Below the pieces are notes generated by a model. It was given only the letters and a program-made list of their open reading frames with translations. It was not told the DNA's origin and ran no database searches. From Dolichospermum planctonicum (GTDB taxonomy: Bacteria; Cyanobacteriota; Cyanobacteriia; Cyanobacteriales; Nostocaceae), in contig NZ_BJCF01000010.1 of the NCBI RefSeq assembly GCF_005402965.1, positions 34,711 to 98,710 of the forward strand: a stretch of DNA of 64,000 nucleotides, read 5' to 3'. Position numbers and translations under genes: made by a program. Positions 57,087 through 64,000 of this stretch are shown here, one piece after another. Numbering within the stretch: the stretch's first letter is position 1; each line of letters begins with the position of its first letter.

Positions 57087-57217
57087 TTACAGCAGTTATC
57101 CGTTTATGAAGTACAGATATTAATGATAAAACTCTTGTGGTGCGGGCAAGACTTGTACTGAGATTGGTCGAAGTATGCCCGCACAAAGTGTACCTCACTC
57201 AAAGCTACTTGCTGTAA
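57087..57217. repeat. MITE-like repeat, copy A
   Basis: Ends TTACAGCA / TGCTGTAA. The interior has ACTCTTGTGGTGCGGGCA and ACTCAAAGCTACTTGCTG. It is the inverted relative of the copy at 63799-63905, with a 20-odd-base insertion in the hairpin loop. Confidence 0.75.
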
Positions 57218-57259
57218 AATCAAATTAATTGGTGGTGGGGATTTGAACGGGATGATTTA

Positions 57260-57274
57260 TAATAATGGTTATCA
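57260..57274 (+). promoter_or_regulatory. Zur-box-like operator upstream of hemB
   Basis: TAATAATGGTTATCA is a 7-1-7 imperfect palindrome close to the TGATAAT-N-ATTATCA type operator of cyanobacterial Zur. It lies 16 bp before the hemB ATG and shares GGTTATCATTTTGGT with the box at 58358. Confidence 0.65.
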
Positions 57275-57284
57275 TTTTGGTTAA

Positions 57285-58277
<993 letters not shown>

Positions 58278-58357
58278 GGTTCTATTCAGGAAGTGGCAAA
58301 GATTTTTTGGCAAATAAATGACAAAATCATTCACATTCACACTTTTTTGTGTTAACT

Positions 58358-58372
58358 TGATAACGGTTATCA
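58358..58372 (+). promoter_or_regulatory. Zur-box-like operator upstream of the COG0523 operon
   Basis: TGATAACGGTTATCA is a perfect 7-1-7 palindrome about 105 bp before the COG0523 ATG. It matches the Zur consensus of cyanobacteria better than the hemB box. Zinc-bound Zur would repress, and zinc shortage would release, the genes downstream. Confidence 0.75.
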
Positions 58373-58476
58373 TTTTGGTGAGCTATGGTCAGTTTATTCA
58401 GTATGACAAGGAAAAACTTGTCTTAAAAATTCACTTTTACCGTACTTTTTTTGTCAAGTAAAACCCAGATTTTCAG

Positions 58477-59523
58477 ATGAATACAATCAGTTTAAACGCA
58501 AAAAATGCAATTCCTGAAATACCCAAAAGAGGAATGCCAGTAACTATAATTACAGGGTTTCTAGGAAGTGGTAAAACTACGCTTTTAAATCAGATTCTTC
58601 AAAACAAACAAGATTTAAAAGTCGCTGTCCTCGTCAATGAGTTTGGTGATATTAACATTGATAGTCAATTACTAATTTCTGTAGATGAAGCTATGATGGA
58701 ACTTAGTAATGGCTGTATATGTTGTACAATTAATGATGGTTTAGTTGATGCGGTTTATCGAGTTCTAGAAAGGGAAGATCCCATTGATTATCTAGTTATT
58801 GAAACTACAGGTGTTGCTGATCCTTTACCAATCATTTTAACTTTTCTGGGAACAGAATTGAGGGATTTAACTAACCTAGATTCAATTATTACAGTGGTAG
58901 ATGCTGAAGCCTTTGATGAAAAACATTTCGATAGTGAAGCAGCTTTAAGACAGATTACCTATGGAGATATTATTCTCCTCAATAAAATAGACCTTGTGAA
59001 GCCAGAAAAAATACAAGAATTAGAAGATTTTATCCATGATGTCAAAATGGGAGCGAAAATTTTATATACTCAATATGGTGAAGTTGCTTTACCATTGATT
59101 TTAGATGTGAGTTTAACACCAATACATAAGTATATTGTCACTGATGATGAAGATCGTCATAAACATGACCATAAACATGAACATGAACATGAACATGACC
59201 ATAAACATGAACATCATCATCATCACTCCGATCATTTAGATAATGATGGGTTTGTTTCAATTTCTTTCCAAAGTAATAAACCATTTGATGTCCATAAATT
59301 TGAGCATTTTTTGACTGAAGAAATACCGCAGAATGTATTTCGTGCTAAAGGAATTTTATGGTTTAGTGATAGTGGCTTGCGTCATATCTTTCAACTCAGT
59401 GGACCTCGTTACACTTTGCACGCTGACGAATGGCCTAATCAACCTAAAAATCAGGTAGTTTTTATTGGTAGAAAATTGGAGGCTAATGAGATTCATGCAA
59501 AACTTAGCGAATGTTTGTTATAG
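58477..59523 (+). CDS. COG0523 G3E GTPase, putative zinc metallochaperone
   Basis: A 348-residue G3E-family GTPase. Walker A GFLGSGKT (27-34), the metal-binding C-x-C-C motif GCICCTIND (80-83), NKIDL (G4), and a His-rich loop near 228-255 (HDHKHEHEHEHDHKHEHHHH type, encoded by a repeat). The C-terminal domain closes with YTLHADEWPNQ. Relatives include ZNG1/ZigA chaperones that deliver zinc to selected enzymes when zinc is scarce. It is preceded by a Zur-like palindrome and followed by folE and hisI, products whose enzymes need zinc, which supports the chaperone role. Confidence 0.93.
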   Translation: MNTISLNAKNAIPEIPKRGMPVTIITGFLGSGKTTLLNQILQNKQDLKVAVLVNEFGDINIDSQLLISVDEAMMELSNGCICCTINDGLVDAVYRVLEREDPIDYLVIETTGVADPLPIILTFLGTELRDLTNLDSIITVVDAEAFDEKHFDSEAALRQITYGDIILLNKIDLVKPEKIQELEDFIHDVKMGAKILYTQYGEVALPLILDVSLTPIHKYIVTDDEDRHKHDHKHEHEHEHDHKHEHHHHHSDHLDNDGFVSISFQSNKPFDVHKFEHFLTEEIPQNVFRAKGILWFSDSGLRHIFQLSGPRYTLHADEWPNQPKNQVVFIGRKLEANEIHAKLSECLL

Positions 59524-59650
59524 TTAGTTTAAAAGTCTTCATTAATTCTCAAATTCATCAAATCAAATTTAGTTAATAGCTATTTATAGATATAGTTTAT
59601 AAATGAAACTATTAACTTTGCTCATAAATCATCCCCATTAACCTAAAAAA

Positions 59651-60298
59651 ATGACTTTATCTATTCGTCCAGAGCTAAATTCTACTGCTGACATTTCATC
59701 CTTATATCGGCAAGAATTACCAACTGTAACAGAAGCTGATATGAGACAAGCTGTACGCACTTTGTTGATTGGATTGGGAGAAAATCCTGACAGAGAAGGG
59801 TTAAAAGATACTCCCAAAAGAGTTGTTAAAGCTTTAAAGTTTCTGACGAATGGATATCATGAATCTTTGGATGAACTATTAAATGGAGCAGTTTTCACAG
59901 AAGATGCTAATGAAATGGTTTTAGTCCGGGATATTGATCTTTTTAGCTCCTGTGAACACCACATATTACCGATTATTGGTCGCGCTCATGTCGCTTATAT
60001 TCCTAATGGTAAAGTCATTGGTTTATCAAAAATTGCTCGCATTTGTGAAATGTATGCTCGACGTTTACAAGTACAAGAACGGTTGACTTTACAAATTGCT
60101 GATGCAGTGCAAGGTTTACTCAAACCTAAAGGGGTTGCAGTGGTCATTGAAGCAACTCATATGTGTATGGTGATGAGAGGAGTGCAAAAACCAGGTTCTT
60201 GGACTGTTACCAGCGCCATGCGTGGTGTGTTTTCTGAAGACGCATCTACTCGTGAAGAATTTATGAATTTGATTCGACACAATCCTAACTTTTACTAA
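59651..60298 (+). CDS. folE: GTP cyclohydrolase I
   Basis: A 215-residue enzyme converting GTP to 7,8-dihydroneopterin triphosphate at the start of folate and pterin synthesis. Type IA features: the zinc ligands in [10 protein letters not shown] (Cys near 110, His near 113) and THMCMVMRG (Cys near 181), and [25 protein letters not shown] between. The protein is zinc-dependent, so its position behind the COG0523 chaperone fits a metal-delivery client. 127 bp gap to the chaperone gene. Confidence 0.96.
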   Translation: MTLSIRPELNSTADISSLYRQELPTVTEADMRQAVRTLLIGLGENPDREGLKDTPKRVVKALKFLTNGYHESLDELLNGAVFTEDANEMVLVRDIDLFSSCEHHILPIIGRAHVAYIPNGKVIGLSKIARICEMYARRLQVQERLTLQIADAVQGLLKPKGVAVVIEATHMCMVMRGVQKPGSWTVTSAMRGVFSEDASTREEFMNLIRHNPNFY

Positions 60299-60331
60299 AG
60301 GCCTTTTTTGAGATAAATTTGGTTGGTATTA

Positions 60332-60360
60332 TGTAGAGATAAGATATATCTGTCTCTACA
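60332..60360. repeat. TGTAGAGA / TCTCTACA hairpin after folE
   Basis: TGTAGAGA (60332-60339) and TCTCTACA (60353-60360) pair. Related to the hairpin at 29073-29103. It may also attenuate transcription between folE and hisI. Confidence 0.55.
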
Positions 60361-60451
60361 TGATGAATTATCAATCCTGAATTTATTAGAGGTAAAAAGA
60401 AAAATATTTGACCGCAGATAAACGCAGATAAACGCAAATAATGAGAGATAA

Positions 60452-60826
60452 ATGATTAAGATAAAATTCGATTTAGCCAATACTACTGAAATGATTGGAA
60501 ATTTGAAATTTAATGAGCAGGGCTTAATTCCGTCCATAGCTCAAGATTACTACGATGGTACTGTTTTAATGATGGCTTGGATGAATGCAGAATCAATTGT
60601 CAAAACCCTAGCTACAGGTGAAGTTCATTATTGGAGTCGTTCTCGCTCCCAATTATGGCATAAAGGAGCAACATCTGGGCATATTCAAAAGCTAAAGGAG
60701 CTTTTTTATGACTGTGATGGTGATACAATTCTTGTTAAGATTGACCAAGTTGGTGATCAAGCCTGTCATACTGGAGCAAGAAGTTGTTTTTTTAATTCTG
60801 TGGAAATTTTGTCAACCTATACATAA
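60452..60826 (+). CDS. hisI: Stand-alone phosphoribosyl-AMP cyclohydrolase
   Basis: A 124-residue protein containing only the HisI half; cyanobacteria usually carry the bifunctional HisIE fusion. GTVLMMAWMNAESIVKTL near residues 38-55, SRSRSQLWHKGATSGH near 68-83, and the three zinc cysteines in YDCDGD and QACHTGARSCFF are present. It hydrolyses PR-AMP in histidine synthesis. A second, separate hisI is a typical member of zinc-limitation clusters, in line with the Zur-like box and COG0523 gene upstream. Confidence 0.92.
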   Translation: MIKIKFDLANTTEMIGNLKFNEQGLIPSIAQDYYDGTVLMMAWMNAESIVKTLATGEVHYWSRSRSQLWHKGATSGHIQKLKELFYDCDGDTILVKIDQVGDQACHTGARSCFFNSVEILSTYT

Positions 60827-60846
60827 TTTTTATTATTAGTTTACTC

Positions 60847-61620
60847 ATGAATACGCCCATGATTACTGTTGTGGCTGGATTATTTGGATCTGGCAAAACT
60901 ACCTGGATTTGTCAAGAGATTCGAGAGATTATATCTTCTGAAAAAGTAATTTATTTTAGTCTGGGAACGGGTAATATTCCCATTGATCAAACTAAAATAG
61001 CTACTGATTTTCCTGATTTAAAAATATTTAGTGATGGTCAAGAAATTGAATTTATTGATCATATCCCTACCGCAGATAGTGTTTATATCGAATTAGGTTC
61101 TTATCTAGAGTTAAAGGCTATATCAAAAATATTAGGTAATTTAAATTACCGCGCGGTGGCAATTATCCCTCCCGATTTGAAAAACTCTGAATATGATCAT
61201 TGGACAAAGGAAATTATATATGGTGCGCCAGTCCCAAGTATAATTATAGAAAATCTATGGCGAGTAGAAACTACAGGTCAAGTTATAGATGAAAATAGTT
61301 TAGAGGAATTTTGGTATGAAATAACTCATGGTGCTTATGGTATTGTTACTCGCGCTAAGGCAATTTTTGATGTTAATGACGGACGTTACCTTTACTGTGA
61401 TTTTGTTTCTGGTGTTCCCCAAATAGACTTTTTAGAATTAGATTTACCACGACATTTACAAGGAAGACCTCAACGATTTAGTGGGATAGAAATAGTAGGA
61501 AAAAATCTAGCTGAAACAGCCTTAAAAGAAACATTATTAGATTGCTTTTTGTCTGAATCATTAATTTTTCAATATCAACAACAGGTACAACAAATTTTAC
61601 TAGAAGGTCAAGAAGTATGA
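60847..61620 (+). CDS. Truncated COG0523-like P-loop GTPase without the CxCC motif
   Basis: A 257-residue protein related to G3E GTPases. Walker A AGLFGSGKTT (10-19). The C-x-C-C metal motif and the NKxD guanine motif are missing from the places expected; a KVIYFSLGTGNIPIDQTKI segment takes their place. The C-terminal part (EEFWYEITHGAYGIVTRAKAIFDVNDGRYLYCDFV) recalls the COG0523 C-terminal domain. Its stop overlaps the start of the following gene (ATGA), and it is 20 bp after hisI, so it belongs to the zinc operon. Whether it still binds nucleotide or metal is unknown. Confidence 0.75.
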   Translation: MNTPMITVVAGLFGSGKTTWICQEIREIISSEKVIYFSLGTGNIPIDQTKIATDFPDLKIFSDGQEIEFIDHIPTADSVYIELGSYLELKAISKILGNLNYRAVAIIPPDLKNSEYDHWTKEIIYGAPVPSIIIENLWRVETTGQVIDENSLEEFWYEITHGAYGIVTRAKAIFDVNDGRYLYCDFVSGVPQIDFLELDLPRHLQGRPQRFSGIEIVGKNLAETALKETLLDCFLSESLIFQYQQQVQQILLEGQEV

Positions 61621-62426
61621 AAATAGCTGTTATGTCATGTATTCATGGTAATTATGAAGCTTTAGATGCTGTACTATTAGATATTGACCAGCAAAAAGCC
61701 GAAAAAATCTTTTGTGTTGGTGATTTAGTGGGATATGGACCGCACCCAAATGCTGTAATTGATAAAATTCGCTCTTTAGATATTCCTACTTGCGCTGGTT
61801 GTTGGGATGAAGATATTGTAGAGGGATTAAACGCTTGTGATTGTAGTTATCCTTCAGTATTGGCAGAAAAAAGAGGAATTAAAGCTCACCAATGGACAAA
61901 TCAGGAAATTAACCCAGAAAATCGGGAATTTTTAGCTAATTTACCTGATAGTCTACAATGGCAAAATTTGGCCTTTGTTCACGGTAGTCCCCATAGTAAC
62001 CATGAATATTTATTACCAGAACTTGATGCTTTTGTGGCTTTAGAACGGGTACTTTCTACAGGTTCAGATGTGCTATTTTGTGGACATACTCACGTTCCTT
62101 ATGCTCGTGATCTGAATTCTGGTGAGTTACAAATTGAAGTTGATACTCAAGGAAAATCACGTAAAATAAATTTTTTATCTCCTCTGAAAAAGATTGTTAA
62201 TGTAGGTTCTGTGGGAGAACCACGTCATGGACGACCAAATGCAACTTATGTAATTTACGAAACCGATAATCAAGCGGTGACTTTACGAGAAGTTACTTAT
62301 GATTATCAAAAAACCTGTGCAGCAATTATCCAAAAAGGATTACCAGAAATTTTTGCTTGGCGCTTGGCTCATGGCTTAGAATACGCAGAACGCGCAGATG
62401 ATCCAACTCATGTTTGTACCAGATAA
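61617..62426 (+). CDS. Metallophosphoesterase-like protein with altered metal site
   Basis: A 269-residue calcineurin-fold protein. The usual first motif SDIHGN reads MSCIHGN (D replaced by C near residue 8), GDLVGYGPHP is kept near 39, the GNHD motif reads GCWDED (Asn-His replaced by Cys-Trp), while FVHGSP and GHTHVP are intact. Changes in two of five ligand motifs make an ordinary dimetal site doubtful; Cys residues could create a different site. It is coupled to the preceding GTPase-like gene by a 4-bp overlap and is part of the zinc-responsive cluster. Confidence 0.85.
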   Translation: MKIAVMSCIHGNYEALDAVLLDIDQQKAEKIFCVGDLVGYGPHPNAVIDKIRSLDIPTCAGCWDEDIVEGLNACDCSYPSVLAEKRGIKAHQWTNQEINPENREFLANLPDSLQWQNLAFVHGSPHSNHEYLLPELDAFVALERVLSTGSDVLFCGHTHVPYARDLNSGELQIEVDTQGKSRKINFLSPLKKIVNVGSVGEPRHGRPNATYVIYETDNQAVTLREVTYDYQKTCAAIIQKGLPEIFAWRLAHGLEYAERADDPTHVCTR

Positions 62427-62470
62427 AATCTAAAATCTAAAATCTAAAATCTAAAATCTAAAATCTAAAA
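62425..62470. repeat. TAAAATC tandem repeat
   Basis: About six TAAAATC units between the two metallophosphoesterase-like genes; a TTG in it could prolong the next frame by two codons. Confidence 0.85.
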
Positions 62471-62476
62471 TTGATT

Positions 62477-63199
62477 ATGTGGGCGATTTTGAGTGGAATT
62501 GAAGGAAATTTGTCAGCCTATGAGGCTGTAATGGCTGATATTAAACGTCAAAGCCGTTATATAGAGGCATTATACATTATCGGTGATTTAGTCGGTCCAA
62601 CACAGGAATCTGAAGGGTTGGTACAAAGAGTCAAATCACTGCGACGGGGTGAATTAGCACCGATGATTTGTAAAGGATGGTGGGAAGAACAATGTTTAAT
62701 TTTACATGGTTGGGGACCAACCGCAGACGCACCAGAATTGATAGCAAAATATGGAGGTGACACTGTACAAAGATTGTGGGATTGTGTTTCTCGTCAAACA
62801 GTACAATGGTTGCGATCGCTCGATTTTGGTTTTTTTGAGTTAGATTGTTTATTAATACATGGTTCAACCGTGGGTGTGAGTGAAGAACTTAATCCCCAAA
62901 CTCCTCCCATACAAATGTTAGATAGATTATCACGGATGCAAGCGAATAACCTCTTTTGCGGTCGTTCTGGTTTAACCTTCCAATACAAATTACAAGGGGG
63001 TTCTATCAACAGTAAAATTACCACTCTAGATAGTCAATTTTCCCCAGAAATAGTCACCACCGGTTCCCGTCAAGTAGTTGGGGTAGGAAATGTGGGACGA
63101 ACCCCAGGAGAAGCTACTTACACTATTTATCATCCAGGAACAAATCAGGTCAAATTTAAAACCATATATTATGGACAACGTAGAGGGTTTCAAAAGTAG
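62477..63199 (+). CDS. Degenerate metallophosphoesterase paralogue
   Basis: A 240-residue protein with the same layout as its upstream neighbour but with almost all ligands lost: SDIHGN reads SGIEGN, GDLVGP is kept, GNHD reads GWWEEQ, LIHGS is kept, and GHTH reads GRSG. Start ATG at 62477 (a TTG at 62471 is less likely). I infer a non-catalytic relative, perhaps a partner of the upstream protein. Last gene of the zinc cluster. Confidence 0.8.
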   Translation: MWAILSGIEGNLSAYEAVMADIKRQSRYIEALYIIGDLVGPTQESEGLVQRVKSLRRGELAPMICKGWWEEQCLILHGWGPTADAPELIAKYGGDTVQRLWDCVSRQTVQWLRSLDFGFFELDCLLIHGSTVGVSEELNPQTPPIQMLDRLSRMQANNLFCGRSGLTFQYKLQGGSINSKITTLDSQFSPEIVTTGSRQVVGVGNVGRTPGEATYTIYHPGTNQVKFKTIYYGQRRGFQK

Positions 63200-63295
63200 G
63201 GGTGTCCCCATTTGGTCAGAGATTATCGTTAAGCTGTTACGCAGCTAAATTGTATAATCCTAAATCTGTACTTCATAATACTGGGAACTGCTGTA

Positions 63296-63433
63296 TTACC
63301 TATTTTCTTGGGGGATAATTTTTGTTATTACTTTCTGTCCAGAATTACCTCCTTTAACCACAATATTTTCTGTTTCTAAATTACCAATGGCTGTTTCTCC
63401 TTGAAAAGTTAAAGTTCTCCGGTACTTATTATG
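63296..63433 (-). pseudogene. C-terminal fragment of an unidentified protein
   Basis: The minus-strand frame reads RRTLTFQGETAIGNLETENIVVKGG... and ends GQKVITKIIPQENR at a TAA at 63296-63298. The composition is clearly protein-like, but there is an in-frame stop before it and no start, so it is the tail of a lost gene. Source family not identified. Confidence 0.4.
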
Positions 63434-63798
63434 CTAAACCGAGAAGTTGAGAGAAGGGAACTCTTAACTCTTAATTGGGAACAGTTTTAACTGTCTGGAT
63501 ATCCTCCTGCCTGTCGGCAGACACGGCAGACACGGCAATTTTCCAAATCCGACAAAGAAAAATGCAATTCATTTTGAAACACCATTAGCCAAAACCTGGC
63601 ACTTTTTTGTGGTAAAAATCCGCGAAACCCTTTGTTAATAAATGGTTTTAGGTTTATATGGCTAACGCCACGCTACGCTATCAGCAAGCCTCAATTATTT
63701 AATGATAGTTCTTCCTCGTCCGTTCTATGATAACATTTTTTTAATTAATTGTCAAGCCCTAATTCTGCTTTTTTCGCGGGATTTGATGAGGAGGTAAA

Positions 63799-63905
63799 TT
63801 ACAGCAAGTAGCTTTGAGTGAAGTACATTTTGTGCGGGCATCTTGCCCGCACCACAAGAGTTTTATTATTAATATCTGTATTTTGTGAATATCGGGAACT
63901 GCTGT
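63799..63905. repeat. MITE-like repeat, copy B
   Basis: Inverse orientation relative to 57087-57217. Contains the perfect hairpin GTGCGGGCA-TCT-TGCCCGCAC and inverted ends TTACAGCA / TGCTGT. Confidence 0.75.
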
Positions 63906-64000
63906 CACTATGAAGTGATGAAGGAGATGATGGTTAGGTGCGTTACGCAATGCTAACACACCCTAGGATGTTTTCTGATTATTTGATGATAGTTCTTCCT

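Larger units (their letters stand above)
63200..64000. other. Repeat-rich region without intact genes
   Basis: About 800 bp. Holds a gene fragment (63296-63433), a GGGAACTCTTAACTC tract at 63455-63485, GGCAGACACGGCA repeats near 63515, two copies of ATGATAGTTCTTCCT (63701 and at the window end), the copy-B MITE-like repeat and a GGTGCGTTACGCAATGCTAACACACCC motif (63938-63964) also found near 25101. No complete reading frame looks real. Confidence 0.5.

Overview
The window is chromosomal DNA from a filamentous, probably heterocyst-forming cyanobacterium (order Nostocales). Evidence in the sequence: GCGATCGC-type HIP1 octamers scattered through genes, 7-bp short tandem repeats between genes, a tRNA-Leu(UAA) gene split by a group I intron, the circadian kinase sasA, ndhL and crr7 of the photosynthetic NDH-1 complex, the xisH/xisI pair, several zinc-ribbon or membrane-anchored Ser/Thr kinases, and a low G+C content. 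A genus such as Dolichospermum, Anabaena or Aphanizomenon would fit, but that is inference.

Layout. 1-3310: 5' part of accD, a broken prepilin-peptidase remnant cut by a minisatellite, and leuB. 3311-12312: accessory island with a two-gene PLD-nuclease/SNF2-helicase plus Eco57I-type DNA methyltransferase operon, the stub of a third coupled gene, an orphan HigA-like antitoxin and small ORFs. 12313-18831: M20 peptidase, Rpn-type nuclease, Ser/Thr kinase, a highly structured candidate small RNA and a glycosyltransferase. 18900-21300: decayed IS200/IS605 tnpB with a secondary insertion, rubrerythrin, an Old Yellow Enzyme fragment and crr7. 21384-29790: sasA, an SLH-domain lipoprotein, phnDCE and conserved hypothetical proteins. 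30015-32199: trpA, DUF3007, ndhL and the intron-containing tRNA-Leu. 32279-37576: tilS and a compact operon of NB-ARC STAND ATPase, receptor-type periplasmic-binding protein and Ser/Thr kinase, with a divergent 62-residue peptide gene. 37578-48125: dhaKL, lpxD, a flavoprotein, rubredoxin, an SRPBCC protein, DUF924, clpB and a third kinase. 48407-57014: COP23, a double trypsin/TPR protein, a repeat cluster, xisHI between 52-bp direct repeats, DUF3386, a NifU-type scaffold and a GH57 enzyme. 57260-63199: a zinc-limitation cluster (two Zur-like boxes, hemB, COG0523 metallochaperone, folE, hisI, a truncated COG0523 relative, two degenerate metallophosphoesterases). 63200-64000: repeats and a gene fragment.

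How the genes work together. Most genes are core metabolism (fatty acid, Leu, Trp, lipid A, haem, folate and His synthesis) placed between signalling and defence modules. The strongest systems-level candidates are the PLD-helicase/methyltransferase operon that appears to have lost a third gene, the STAND ATPase/receptor/kinase trio with its adjacent peptide, the xisHI cassette bounded by perfect direct repeats, and the zinc-responsive operon containing metallophosphoesterase relatives that have lost catalytic residues. Intergenic DNA is rich in 7-bp tandem repeats and MITE-like inverted repeats, several of which have altered gene ends.
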